From Lacrimispora sphenoides (GTDB taxonomy: Bacteria; Bacillota; Clostridia; Lachnospirales; Lachnospiraceae): a stretch of DNA of 64,000 bases. The stretch is from the NCBI RefSeq assembly GCF_900105215.1, contig NZ_FOIP01000001.1, forward strand, positions 1,820,001 to 1,884,000, given 5' to 3'. The translations under genes and the position numbers were made by a program. Positions 9,329-18,082 of this stretch are shown piece by piece (position 1 is the stretch's first letter; every line of letters begins with the position of its first letter). The notes below the pieces were generated by a model. The model was not told the origin of the DNA. It searched no databases and saw nothing but the letters and a program-made list of their open reading frames with translations.

Positions 9329-10282
9329 ATGGACCATGGAACGACAGGAGAGATTGAGCGTAAAGCGTTTATCTTTAACGTGCAGAAGTACAACATGTAT
9401 GACGGGCCGGGAATCAGAACCCTGGTATTCTTTAAAGGCTGTCCGCTCCGGTGTAAATGGTGCTCCAATCCAGAAGGAATGGTGCGGAAATTCCAGGTGA
9501 TGTATAAGCAAAATTCTTGTGTAAACTGCGGGGCGTGCGCTGATGTGTGCCCCGTAGGAATCCATGTGATATCCAAAGAGACGGGAAAACATGAAATCCA
9601 GCGGGAAAAGGATTGCATCGGATGCATGAAATGCAAGAATGTCTGCCCCAATGCAGCGCTTACCATTGCCGGAGAAGTTAAAACCATTTCAGAACTGCTT
9701 AAAATCGTGGAAGAGGATTCTGCCTTTTATGATATTTCAGGCGGCGGCGTAACTCTTGGCGGCGGTGAAGTGACTGCCCAGCCGGAAGCAGCTTTAAATC
9801 TGTTAATGGCCTGTAAGCAGGAAGGGATCAATACAGCAATTGAGACCTGCGGTTATACAAGTACGGAAACGATTTTAAAAATTGCGGAGTATGTGGACTT
9901 ATTCCTGTTTGATATCAAACATATGGATCCTGTCCGCCACAATGAACTGGTAGGTGTGAACAACGAACAGATCCTTACCAATTTAAAGGAACTGCTCCAC
10001 CACCGTTTCAATGTGAAAGTCCGCATGCCTATGTTAAAGGGGATCAATGACAGCCGGGAAGAGATCGATGAAGTCATTAAATTCTTAATGCCCTTCCGTG
10101 ACTATAAAAATTTTAAGGGAATTGATTTACTTCCGTATCATAAGCTGGGCGTTAACAAATACAATCAGCTTGATATGAAATATCCCATTGAAGGGGATCC
10201 AAGCTTAAGCCCGGAGGATTTAGACCGGATTGAAGACTGGATGAAGGAATATCAATTTCCGGTTACTGTAGTAAAGCACTAA
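9329..10282 (+). CDS. cutD: choline TMA-lyase activating enzyme (radical SAM)
   Basis: A 317-residue radical SAM activase that abstracts hydrogen from Gly822 of CutC. The SAM-cluster motif is CPLRCKWC at about residues 38-45. An inserted ferredoxin-like domain carries two further [4Fe-4S] motifs (CVNCGACADVC and CIGCMKCKNVC). The GGGE motif (LGGGEVT) follows. This is the standard glycyl-radical-activase architecture. The ATG at 9329 is chosen over an in-frame TTG at 9314; the ribosome binding site is weak in either case. Expression is presumably coupled to cutC. Confidence 0.96.
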   Translation: MDHGTTGEIERKAFIFNVQKYNMYDGPGIRTLVFFKGCPLRCKWCSNPEGMVRKFQVMYKQNSCVNCGACADVCPVGIHVISKETGKHEIQREKDCIGCMKCKNVCPNAALTIAGEVKTISELLKIVEEDSAFYDISGGGVTLGGGEVTAQPEAALNLLMACKQEGINTAIETCGYTSTETILKIAEYVDLFLFDIKHMDPVRHNELVGVNNEQILTNLKELLHHRFNVKVRMPMLKGINDSREEIDEVIKFLMPFRDYKNFKGIDLLPYHKLGVNKYNQLDMKYPIEGDPSLSPEDLDRIEDWMKEYQFPVTVVKH

Positions 10283-10298
10283 GAAAGGGGAAAAGGCC

Positions 10299-10637
10299 AT
10301 GATTGAGATGCAGCGTGTCATAGAGGAATCCGTTCCTGGTAAACAGGTGACCATCGCCCATGTGATCGCATCTCCCATTCCGGAGGTATATGAGTGCCTT
10401 GGCATCGATGAAATGGGAGCCATCGGAATTCTCACCCTGTCCCCTTTTGAAACCTCTATCATTGCGGCGGATATTGCAGCAAAGGCAGCAGATGTGCAGG
10501 TGGGCTTCTTAGACCGCTTCACAGGCTCTGTGATCATTGCCGGCGATGTGGACAGTGTGGAAACCGCTTTGACTGCGGTATGCGATACCTTAAAACGCGG
10601 GCTGGGTTATATGGTGCCTGCGGTAACCAAAACATGA
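10299..10637 (+). CDS. EutS/PduU-like circularly permuted BMC shell protein
   Basis: A 112-residue BMC protein with the N-terminal strand segment (RVIEESVPGKQVTIAHVI) typical of EutS/PduU, which forms a beta-barrel cap over the hexamer pore. The loop FLDRFTGSVII matches the EutS style. It overlaps the next gene by 4 bp (ATGA). Role: a shell tile with a capped pore, perhaps anchoring cargo or accessory proteins. Confidence 0.88.
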   Translation: MIEMQRVIEESVPGKQVTIAHVIASPIPEVYECLGIDEMGAIGILTLSPFETSIIAADIAAKAADVQVGFLDRFTGSVIIAGDVDSVETALTAVCDTLKRGLGYMVPAVTKT

Positions 10638-11065
10638 GAAAGAAAAGAATCATGATCATCGGCCCCGGCGGCAGCGGAAAGACTTCCCTGGCTCATGTCA
10701 TAAACGGTTTTATCGGTCCGGCCAGAAGAACCCAGAACATGGTGTATGGGGAAAAAACCTTAGATGTGCCGGGGGTTTACTTAGAAAGTCCCTGGATGCA
10801 TAAGCATATCATTGCGGCGGCACAGGATGCCTCCCATGTACTGATGCTGGTAGACCAGTCCTCATGCAGGGAAAGTTACCCGCCTGGATTTGCAAAAGCG
10901 TTCCGGGTTCCCGTCATCGGTGTGATTACGGGAAGCGGAGAAAAACCGGAACATGACGGCTGGTGTATCCGTCAGTTAAAAAAGGCAGGGGTTCGGGAGC
11001 CCTATTATCATATTAATCTGTCTGAACGGACAGGCCTTCAGGAATTAATGGAGGCGTTAAAATAA
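10634..11065 (+). CDS. EutP/PduV-like small GTPase-fold protein
   Basis: A 143-residue P-loop protein with Walker A GPGGSGKTS near its N-terminus and the short EutP/PduV layout. Relatives in the ethanolamine and propanediol systems have been linked to acetate kinase activity or to compartment positioning. Which of these applies here is open. The ATG start overlaps the EutS-like stop. An earlier ATG in another context is ignored because it would place the P-loop unusually far in. Confidence 0.83.
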   Translation: MRKKRIMIIGPGGSGKTSLAHVINGFIGPARRTQNMVYGEKTLDVPGVYLESPWMHKHIIAAAQDASHVLMLVDQSSCRESYPPGFAKAFRVPVIGVITGSGEKPEHDGWCIRQLKKAGVREPYYHINLSERTGLQELMEALK

Positions 11066-11087
11066 AAGGAAAGGAGGGAAATGTAAC

Positions 11088-12224
11088 GTGGAGCAATTTG
11101 TAATGAACACAAAAGTATATATGGGATCTTCCTGTCTGGATAAGTTAAAGGATCTTCCTGTAACAAAGGCTTATATTATCTGTGACCCCTTTATGGCCCA
11201 GTCCGGAAAGGTGAACTGGATTACAGAGCTTTTGCAGGAGAAGGGGAGCAGCTATGAAGTATTTTCTGAGGTAGTACCCGATCCGACCATTGAAGTCGTT
11301 TCAAAAGCCATAGGCGGAATGAAGTGTTTTGGTCCGGATGCAGTAATCGCCCTTGGCGGCGGCTCTGCCATTGATACGGCAAAGGCGTCTAGCCACATCT
11401 ACAGTCAGATGGGAAATGAAAGACTGTACTTAATCGCGGTTCCAACAACCAGCGGCACCGGTAGTGAAGTAACTAATTTTTCTGTTATATCCGACCCACA
11501 GGCCCAGGCGAAATATCCGCTGCGTTCCGATAGTATGGTGCCGGATGCAGCATTTCTTGATCCCCGCTTTACGGTGTCGGTTCCGCCTCACATTACGGCA
11601 GATACGGGAATGGATGTGTTAACCCATGCCCTGGAAGCCTATGTTTCAACCAATGCAGGTGATTTTACTGATGCCTGCGCGGAAAAAGCGGTGAGACTGG
11701 TGTGGAACTACCTGACACGTACCGTAGAAGAAGGAAGCGACATGGAAGCCAGAACTCACATGCACAATGCTTCCTGTCTGGCTGGAGTTGCGTTTAACGG
11801 AGCTTCCTTAGGGCTTTGCCACAGCATGGCTCATGCCCTGGGAGCGCGCTTTCACATTCCGCACGGAAGAAGCAATGCGATCCTGCTTCCTCATGTCATC
11901 AGCTACAACGCCGGTCTGGAAGACGCTGGCGAACAGAAAGCCTGCGGCAGGTATGTGGCAATTGCCAATATGCTTGGAATCGCAGCCGGAACAGATAAGG
12001 CCACGGTACACGGCCTGGTGCGTCACATCAAAAATCTGATGAACAAGATCAAAATACCGCAGCAGATTACAGACTTAAAGATTGATAAAGACGAATTTGA
12101 GCAGGCCATACGGGAAATGGCGGAAAAAGCCCTGGCTGATAACTGCACATTGACCAACCCAAGGGTGCCTACGGTAGAAGAGATTGAAACCATCTATCGG
12201 AAACTGTGTAAGGGGGGCTATTAA
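11088..12224 (+). CDS. cutO: iron-containing alcohol dehydrogenase of the choline compartment
   Basis: A 378-residue Fe-type (group III) alcohol dehydrogenase. It has the nucleotide-binding GGGSAID motif near residues 84-90 and metal-ligand histidines in LCHSMAHALG and HIPHG. It would reduce acetaldehyde to ethanol and regenerate NAD+ for the acylating dehydrogenase within the shell. The GTG start follows GGAGG. The stop overlaps the next start by one base. Orthologues in cut loci are called CutO. Confidence 0.9.
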   Translation: MEQFVMNTKVYMGSSCLDKLKDLPVTKAYIICDPFMAQSGKVNWITELLQEKGSSYEVFSEVVPDPTIEVVSKAIGGMKCFGPDAVIALGGGSAIDTAKASSHIYSQMGNERLYLIAVPTTSGTGSEVTNFSVISDPQAQAKYPLRSDSMVPDAAFLDPRFTVSVPPHITADTGMDVLTHALEAYVSTNAGDFTDACAEKAVRLVWNYLTRTVEEGSDMEARTHMHNASCLAGVAFNGASLGLCHSMAHALGARFHIPHGRSNAILLPHVISYNAGLEDAGEQKACGRYVAIANMLGIAAGTDKATVHGLVRHIKNLMNKIKIPQQITDLKIDKDEFEQAIREMAEKALADNCTLTNPRVPTVEEIETIYRKLCKGGY

Positions 12225-12838
12225 TGAAATTCATCACAGAAGATGATTTGAGGATTTTATTCAGAAGAGAACCCTTTACTTCTTATGATCTCCCTGCGGG
12301 AACCAGACTGACACCCGGAGCGCGCCAATTCCTGGTGGATAAGAAGATTCCCATAAGTGACGATCCCATGATGGTAAAACGAAAAAATGAGAAACCTGCA
12401 GAGAAAAAAGAAGAAGCACCGGAAAAAGAGATCTGCCGGGATCGTTTCTTGTTAAAAAAGAAAACGCTTCAGGCTCAGTTTCTGGAAACAGGTCTTGAAC
12501 TGTTAAATCGGGATGTATTGCTAGCAGAGCAGATATTTGCCCTGGAGCGTAAACTTTCTGATCTGGGGAAAGACGGCCGGGAAGTGGAATTTGGATTTGA
12601 GCCCTGCACCGGATTTCATAAGGAAAACTTTAACAAGCCTTCCGACGATTGCTTTGAGATCACAGGTTTTCATGCACAGTCAGAAAAGGGAAAGGAAATC
12701 GTTCTTCTGCACCGCCTGCGCTGCAGCGTAAGAGAGCTGGCAGCGGAAACAGAGAATGCAGGTCTTAACCCGTTCATCAACCGCTTATCACAGATGATAT
12801 GTCTGGAATATGGAGGAAAAACATGTCAAAGGAAGTAA
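12224..12838 (+). CDS. EutT-like protein without the adenosyltransferase metal motif
   Basis: A 204-residue protein whose first 50 residues (FITEDDLRILFR, LTPGARQFLVD) match the N-terminus of EutT-type cobalamin adenosyltransferases. It is shorter than EutT, and I do not find the HX11CCXXC metal site. The pathway here is B12-independent, so adenosyltransferase activity is not expected. A charged linker rich in Lys and Glu lies at about residues 50-70. It overlaps eutJ by 16 bp. Function unknown; probably a structural or assembly factor kept in glycyl-radical compartments. Confidence 0.75.
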   Translation: MKFITEDDLRILFRREPFTSYDLPAGTRLTPGARQFLVDKKIPISDDPMMVKRKNEKPAEKKEEAPEKEICRDRFLLKKKTLQAQFLETGLELLNRDVLLAEQIFALERKLSDLGKDGREVEFGFEPCTGFHKENFNKPSDDCFEITGFHAQSEKGKEIVLLHRLRCSVRELAAETENAGLNPFINRLSQMICLEYGGKTCQRK

Positions 12839-13668
12839 TAACATTTGATGGCTGCAATGAGCTGGTGAGCCAGTTTGAAGCAGTTGTTAAGCAGCCCGTT
12901 AAGGGAAGCTCCTCTGTTTACTATACCGGAGTCGATCTGGGAACGGCGTGTGTGGTACTGGCTGTTTTAGATGAGAACTACAAACCTGTGGCAGGCGCTT
13001 ACCGGTATGCGGATGTGGTCCGGGATGGAATGGTCGTGGATTACATCGGTGCGATCCGGATTGTTCGGGAGCTTAAGGAAGAACTGGAGGAAAAGCTGGG
13101 CACAGAATTGATTTATTCGGCTGCAGCCATTCCTCCGGGCACCGATTCCCTGGATGGCGGAGCGATTAAAAACGTGGTTCAGGGAGCTGGATTTGAAATA
13201 ACGGCCCTTCTCGATGAGCCTACGGCGGCAAACGCAGTTTTAAAAATTAAGAATGGTGCAGTCGTGGATATCGGAGGCGGCACCACCGGAATCTCCATTT
13301 TAAAAGATGGAAAGGTGGTGTATGTAGCGGATGAACCAACAGGAGGAACTCATTTTTCCCTGGTGGTCTCCGGTGCTTATCAAATGTCCTTTCAGGAGGC
13401 AGAGGTTTATAAGAGGAAAGAAGAACACCATAAAGAACTGCTGCCGGTTTTAAAGCCGGTTGTGGAGAAGGTGGCTTCCATCATAAAACGCCATATTGAA
13501 GGACACGATGTTCAGGAAATCTACTTGGTAGGCGGAACCTGCTGCCTGACTGGGATTGAAGCAATCATTGAAAAACAGACGGGAATCAGGACGAGAAAGC
13601 CTGAGAACCCAATGTTTGTAACTCCTCTTGGAATCGCATTTTCCTGTACGCAGGAAGAGCTGGCATAA
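12823..13668 (+). CDS. eutJ: EutJ-like actin/Hsp70-fold chaperone
   Basis: A 281-residue protein of the ASKHA fold. The phosphate loop region YTGVDLGTACVVLAV and the second motif VVDIGGGTTGISIL are clear, followed by LVGGTCCLTGIE. EutJ proteins are thought to assist folding or reactivation of compartment enzymes. The ATG follows GGAGG inside the end of the EutT-like gene. Confidence 0.88.
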   Translation: MSKEVITFDGCNELVSQFEAVVKQPVKGSSSVYYTGVDLGTACVVLAVLDENYKPVAGAYRYADVVRDGMVVDYIGAIRIVRELKEELEEKLGTELIYSAAAIPPGTDSLDGGAIKNVVQGAGFEITALLDEPTAANAVLKIKNGAVVDIGGGTTGISILKDGKVVYVADEPTGGTHFSLVVSGAYQMSFQEAEVYKRKEEHHKELLPVLKPVVEKVASIIKRHIEGHDVQEIYLVGGTCCLTGIEAIIEKQTGIRTRKPENPMFVTPLGIAFSCTQEELA

Positions 13669-13682
13669 AGGATGTGGACAAT

Positions 13683-13988
13683 ATGGAATACCGTATAATT
13701 AAATCACCGTCACAGGGAACCATGGATATCTTAAACCGCAGGAAGGGCTCCGGCACTTCCTCGCCCATAGGACCAGTGGATGCAGTGGGGCTGGTACAGG
13801 GCAGAATCATCGAAATGGTTTGCGCCGCAGATGTGGCAGAAAAAGCAGTAGGTGTTACGGTAGAAGACATCAGAGGAAGCTGCCCGCAGAACATGATCAT
13901 GCTTGCGATTTTTGGAGATACGGCATCGGTAGAGGCAGCTATGGATGAAATTAAGCAAAGAGAGAAGAGAGGGGTGGAAGAATGGTAG
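13683..13988 (+). CDS. BMC shell protein with a cysteine in the pore loop (GrpU-like)
   Basis: A 101-residue BMC protein with an N-terminal extension (RIIKSPSQGTMDILNRR) before the BMC core GPVDAVGLVQG. Aligning it with the tile at 2915 puts GSCPQN where FVGGGL forms the pore loop, so six cysteines would ring the hexamer pore. GrpU, a shell protein of glycyl-radical compartments, binds an Fe-S cluster at its pore; a similar role here is an inference. The ATG at 13683 follows AAAGGA. The stop overlaps eutN by 7 bp. Confidence 0.8.
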   Translation: MEYRIIKSPSQGTMDILNRRKGSGTSSPIGPVDAVGLVQGRIIEMVCAADVAEKAVGVTVEDIRGSCPQNMIMLAIFGDTASVEAAMDEIKQREKRGVEEW

Positions 13989-14245
13989 CGGCCAGATTGA
14001 TTGATAACATATGGGCCACCAGAAAAGCGGAGTCCTTAAATGGGTATAAATTTATGCTTGCCGAGATCATTGGAGGCACACGGGAAGGCGAGCGGCTGAT
14101 TGTAGCAGATATCATCAGCGCGGGAATCGGTGACCGTGTGATCATTTCCACCGGCTCTTCTGCCAGGCGGATGCTGGGAAGCGATGAGATTCCAGTCGAT
14201 GCCGTAGTAATTGGGATCATTGATGAAGATTGCCAATTTATATAG
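13982..14245 (+). CDS. eutN: EutN/CcmL-family pentameric vertex protein
   Basis: An 87-residue BMC-P protein. It starts MVAARLIDNIWATRK, continues with KFMLAEIIGG and IGDRVIISTGSSAR, and ends VDAVVIGIID, as in EutN. Pentamers close the twelve vertices of the shell. It is the only BMC-P gene in the operon. The start overlaps the upstream BMC gene. Confidence 0.95.
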   Translation: MVAARLIDNIWATRKAESLNGYKFMLAEIIGGTREGERLIVADIISAGIGDRVIISTGSSARRMLGSDEIPVDAVVIGIIDEDCQFI

Positions 14246-14260
14246 AAGGGAAGTGATCAT

Positions 14261-14890
14261 ATGAAGCAGTTGATTTGTGCAAAAGATGTAGAAAAGTTAA
14301 ATGCTGAGGGAAAAAAGGTATTTTACGTGGAAACCGGAAGTATCATCACTCCGTCTGCTAAGGATGCAGCAGATTCATTCGGTATCAAATTCTGCGATAA
14401 GCCAGAAGAGCAGACACAGGCTCCGGCTGCTTTCGCAGCCATGGATATGGACAGCGAGAAAATTTATATGGTACTGAAGACTTTAATGGAAAAGGGTTTT
14501 TTAAATGATATTTTAAAACCCTACGAGTCTGAAAGCCATGGAAACGGTCTCAAAGTGGTTCGTGGAAGTTCTGTGAAAATGGATGTATTTGATACAGGAG
14601 ATCCATCTGTCAAAGCTTACTACCAGGAGCTGGTAAGCAAAGAGGAATCCCATATCAGTGCAGGTTTCCTTGTGATCGACCATTCCAGCTTTGAATGGGA
14701 ATTGACCTATGAAGAGATCGACTATGTAATCGAAGGAACCTTAACCGTTACCATTGACGGAAAGACCTATACGGCAAAAGCCGGAGATGTGCTCTTTGTA
14801 CCGTCAGGCTCCAAGGTAATCTGGGGTTCCCCAGATAAAGCAAGAGTATTTTACGCAACGTATCCGGCAAACTGGGCTGATTTGGTTTAA
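14261..14890 (+). CDS. eutQ: EutQ-like cupin protein
   Basis: A 209-residue protein. The N-terminal segment (about residues 1-50) resembles EutQ, and a C-terminal cupin barrel (YVIEGTLTVTIDGKTY, then AGDVLFVPSGS) spans about residues 120-205. EutQ has been reported to act in acetate kinase activity and compartment assembly in Salmonella. Which applies here is unknown. The ATG at 14261 follows GAAGTGATC. Confidence 0.87.
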   Translation: MKQLICAKDVEKLNAEGKKVFYVETGSIITPSAKDAADSFGIKFCDKPEEQTQAPAAFAAMDMDSEKIYMVLKTLMEKGFLNDILKPYESESHGNGLKVVRGSSVKMDVFDTGDPSVKAYYQELVSKEESHISAGFLVIDHSSFEWELTYEEIDYVIEGTLTVTIDGKTYTAKAGDVLFVPSGSKVIWGSPDKARVFYATYPANWADLV

Positions 14891-14901
14891 GGAGGTAAAC
14901 A

Positions 14902-15507
14902 ATGCAGGCACTTGGCTTTATAGAAACAAAAGGCGTGCTGGTGGCTATTGAGGCGGCAGATGCCATGTTAAAGGCGGCAGACGTGTCTCTTCTGGAAAAG
15001 ACCAAAGTCGGCGGAGGTCTCGTCGCTGTTACGGTGACCGGCGATGTGGCGGCAGTAAAGGCAGCGGTGGACGCCGGAGCAGCAGCGGTAGAACGCATAA
15101 ACGATGCTGCTTTAGTAACACGCCATGTTATCGCCAGGCCTCATGATGAGCTGACGGCTGTAATCGGCGGAGGTACTCCTGACGAACCGGAAAAAGAACC
15201 AGTTCCGGAAACCGCAGAAGAACCAGCAGCTGAGGTACCTGAAGAGATACCGGCAGAAGAACCAGTCGAAGAATCTTCCAATGAACCGGAAACGGTGGAT
15301 ACCATAAAGCGGGAAACCGTGGACTTGTGGATGAAGCAGGACGGTCTGGAAGAGACCATGAAGATACTTGAAGATATGAAGGTAACAGAGCTTAGGACAC
15401 TTGCCAGAGAATATCCGGAATTCAGTATAGCTGGACGAGAGATTTCAAAAGCAAATAAAACCCTGCTGCTGGAAGAATTCGGGAAGTATTATGGACAGAA
15501 TGATTAA
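14902..15507 (+). CDS. BMC-H shell protein with acidic linker and C-terminal helical domain
   Basis: A 201-residue protein. A standard BMC domain (residues 1-95, pore loop VGGGLVA) is followed by a Pro/Glu-rich linker of about 35 residues. A 60-residue C-terminal part ends with a Rho-N/SAP-like helical motif (MKVTELRTLAREYP, ISKANKTLLLEEFG). Extensions on BMC tiles face one side of the shell and can recruit cargo or cell components. The binding partner here is unknown. Confidence 0.88.
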   Translation: MQALGFIETKGVLVAIEAADAMLKAADVSLLEKTKVGGGLVAVTVTGDVAAVKAAVDAGAAAVERINDAALVTRHVIARPHDELTAVIGGGTPDEPEKEPVPETAEEPAAEVPEEIPAEEPVEESSNEPETVDTIKRETVDLWMKQDGLEETMKILEDMKVTELRTLAREYPEFSIAGREISKANKTLLLEEFGKYYGQND

Positions 15508-15533
15508 TATTTTTAGAAAGGGAGAACGGGAAC

Positions 15534-17081
15534 ATGGAAAATTTTGATTTTGATTTACGTTCCATCCAGGAAGCAAGGGATTTAGCCAGATGCGGTGAAG
15601 CAGCCGCAAAAAAAATTGCCGGATTTACGGCAGAACAAATTGACACCATTCTTAAGAGTATGGCAAAGGCAGGAGAGGAACACGCTCTTTGCCTGGCAGA
15701 GATGGCTGTAGAAGAGACAGGCTTTGGAAAGGTCATGGACAAGGCATATAAGAACCATGCTGCTTCCACTCTTTTATATGAAGAAATAAAAGATATGAAG
15801 ACAAGAGGAATCCTTGCAGAGGATACCGTGAATAAGACCATTGATGTGGCAGAACCGGTAGGACTTGTAATGGGTATCGTTCCATCTACAAATCCAACCT
15901 CAACTGTATTTTTTAAATCCATGATCGCCATTAAATCCGGAAACGCAATCGTATTTTCTCCCCATCCTTCTGCTGCAAAATGCACTCTGAAGGCTGCGGA
16001 GGTTATGAGGGACGCTGCAATTGCAGCAGGAGCACCGGAGGGAATCATCGGCTGTGTATCCATGCCTTCCATGGGGTCTACCAATGAACTGATGAAGTGT
16101 AAGGAAGTCTCCGTTATCATTGCAACCGGCGGCCCGGGTATGGTAAAAGCTGCATACAGCGCAGGAAAGCCAGCCATCGGCGTAGGTGCAGGAAACTCAC
16201 CGGCTTACATAGAAAAGACGGCAGATGTGAAGCAGGCAGTAAAGACAATCCTTGCCAGCAAGACGTTTGACTATGGTACCATCTGTGCTTCCGAGCAGTC
16301 CATTATTTGTGAGGAGAGCAATCACGCAGAAGTTGTAGCAGAGTTAAAAAGCCAGGGCGGTTACTTTATGACAAAGGAAGAAACCGACAAAGTCTGTGCC
16401 CTGTTATTTAAAAACGGCCATAACATGAATGCCAAATTTGTTGGCCGTTCTCCTCAGGTGATTGCCCAGGCAGCCGGAATCCAGATTCCGGAAGGGGCCA
16501 AGGTCCTCATCGGAAAACAGGAAGGTGTCGGAGAGGGATATCCATTATCCTACGAAAAGCTGACAACTGTACTTGGTTTCTACACAGTAAAGAACTGGGA
16601 AGAGGCCTGCGGCTTAAGCATCCGCCTTTTACAGAACGGAATCGGACATACCATGAGCATTCATACCCAGGACAGGGATATGGTTCTTAAGTTCGCTGCA
16701 AAGCCTGCTTCCAGAATCCTTGTAAATACAGGCGGAAGCCAGGGTGGAACCGGAATCAGTACAGGCCTTCCGATTTCCTTTACATTAGGATGCGGAACCT
16801 GCGGAGGAAGCTCTGTTTCCGAAAACGTGAGCCCGAAACATCTCCTTAATGTGAAAAAGGTTGCTTTTGGTATTAAAGATTGCTCCACTATCGCAGCAGA
16901 TGATCCAACCTTTACCTGGAAAGACAAAACCCAGGATGCTTCCTTTAGCCCTGCTGATTTCGTAGCTTCTTTTGATAAAAAAGAAGATGTGGCCTCTTCT
17001 GCCTGCCAGGGAGGAAACGATGACAATGAGAAGCTGGCAGCTCTTGTAAAAGAGATTGTACTTGCCATGAAAGGCCAGTAA
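15534..17081 (+). CDS. cutF: CoA-acylating acetaldehyde dehydrogenase
   Basis: A 515-residue aldehyde dehydrogenase of the EutE/PduP type converting acetaldehyde, CoA and NAD+ to acetyl-CoA. Catalytic Cys251 lies in FDYGTICASEQ. The N-terminus (DLRSIQEARDLARCGEAAAKK) is an amphipathic encapsulation helix, and the C-terminal helix (NEKLAALVKEIVLAMK) may be a second one. It is paralogous to the Cys-less protein at 5163. PduL follows 25 bp downstream and would use its acetyl-CoA. Orthologues in cut loci are called CutF. Confidence 0.93.
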   Translation: MENFDFDLRSIQEARDLARCGEAAAKKIAGFTAEQIDTILKSMAKAGEEHALCLAEMAVEETGFGKVMDKAYKNHAASTLLYEEIKDMKTRGILAEDTVNKTIDVAEPVGLVMGIVPSTNPTSTVFFKSMIAIKSGNAIVFSPHPSAAKCTLKAAEVMRDAAIAAGAPEGIIGCVSMPSMGSTNELMKCKEVSVIIATGGPGMVKAAYSAGKPAIGVGAGNSPAYIEKTADVKQAVKTILASKTFDYGTICASEQSIICEESNHAEVVAELKSQGGYFMTKEETDKVCALLFKNGHNMNAKFVGRSPQVIAQAAGIQIPEGAKVLIGKQEGVGEGYPLSYEKLTTVLGFYTVKNWEEACGLSIRLLQNGIGHTMSIHTQDRDMVLKFAAKPASRILVNTGGSQGGTGISTGLPISFTLGCGTCGGSSVSENVSPKHLLNVKKVAFGIKDCSTIAADDPTFTWKDKTQDASFSPADFVASFDKKEDVASSACQGGNDDNEKLAALVKEIVLAMKGQ

Positions 17082-17105
17082 AAACAGCAAGGAAGGAGAA
17101 CAGGA

Positions 17106-17741
17106 ATGGATAAGTATGAAGCGGTAATCAAACTCTTAATGGAAGCCGTGAAAGCGGAATCCGGAACAGATGAGTTTCGAATACCAGTTGGCGTTTCCAA
17201 CCGCCATGTACATTTGTCCCAGGAAGACTTGGATGCTCTTTTCGGTAAGGGATACGAACTGACCAAGATGAAGGAGTTATCCCAGCCGGGTCAGTATGCA
17301 TGCAAGGAAACGGTTACCGTATGCGGCCCTAAGGGAGCCATTGAGAAGGTCCGTATATTAGGTCCGGTCAGAAAACAGACTCAGGTCGAGGTTCTGGCAG
17401 CAGACTGTTTTAAGCTTGGAAAGAAATCTGAGCCTAAAATGTCCGGTGAATTAACCGGAACGCCAGGGATCACCCTGGTGGGACCAAAGGGTTCCGTTCA
17501 AACAAAAGAGGGCTTAATCATCGCCCAGAGACACATTCATATGACTCCTCAGGATGCCTTGAAGTTCGGCGTTCATGACGGTCAGACAGTTAGTATTCAG
17601 ACAGAGGGGATCCGCGGCGGTATTTTTCATCATACGGCAATCCGCGTAACCGAAACATCAAGCCTGGAATGCCATCTTGATACGGAAGAAGCAAATGCCA
17701 TGGGACTTGGCAGCTCTTCTGGCGTAACCATTGTAAAATAA
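17106..17741 (+). CDS. pduL: PduL-type phosphotransacylase
   Basis: A 211-residue PduL phosphate acyltransferase converting acetyl-CoA to acetyl phosphate and recycling CoA inside the shell. Zn-ligand histidine clusters are visible: NRHVHLSQEDL (about residue 30), AQRHIHMTPQD (about 140) and FHHTAIRVT. The N-terminal 20 residues form an amphipathic helix of encapsulation type. The family is unrelated to Pta. The start follows GGAAGGAGAA. Confidence 0.95.
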   Translation: MDKYEAVIKLLMEAVKAESGTDEFRIPVGVSNRHVHLSQEDLDALFGKGYELTKMKELSQPGQYACKETVTVCGPKGAIEKVRILGPVRKQTQVEVLAADCFKLGKKSEPKMSGELTGTPGITLVGPKGSVQTKEGLIIAQRHIHMTPQDALKFGVHDGQTVSIQTEGIRGGIFHHTAIRVTETSSLECHLDTEEANAMGLGSSSGVTIVK

Positions 17742-17783
17742 GTGAACCATTAAAAATTAATTATAAATCAGGAGGATTTAAAA

Positions 17784-18068
17784 ATGAAATATGATGCATT
17801 AGGAATGATTGAAACAAAAGGTTTAATTGGATCCGTTGAAGCAGCAGATGCTATGGTCAAAGCAGCAAACGTTACCCTGATCGGTAAAGAATTTGTAGGC
17901 GGCGGTCTTGTTACTGTTATGGTAAGAGGCGATGTAGGTGCTGTTAAGGCAGCTACCGATGCAGGTGCAGCAGCAGCTCAGCGTGTTGGTGAGCTTGTAT
18001 CTGTACATGTAATCCCACGTCCACATGCAGAAGTTGAAACAATTCTTCCAGGTACAAAAGAAGCATAA
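17784..18068 (+). CDS. BMC-H microcompartment shell protein
   Basis: A 94-residue BMC-H tile, nearly identical to the one at 2915 except at the C-terminal tail (ILPGTKEA against [10 protein letters not shown]) and a few conservative changes. It has a strong ribosome binding site (AGGAGG) and a slightly longer leader (42 bp), so it may be highly translated as the bulk shell tile. It is the last gene before the operon terminator. Confidence 0.95.
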   Translation: MKYDALGMIETKGLIGSVEAADAMVKAANVTLIGKEFVGGGLVTVMVRGDVGAVKAATDAGAAAAQRVGELVSVHVIPRPHAEVETILPGTKEA

Positions 18069-18082
18069 TTAATAAATTTGAT

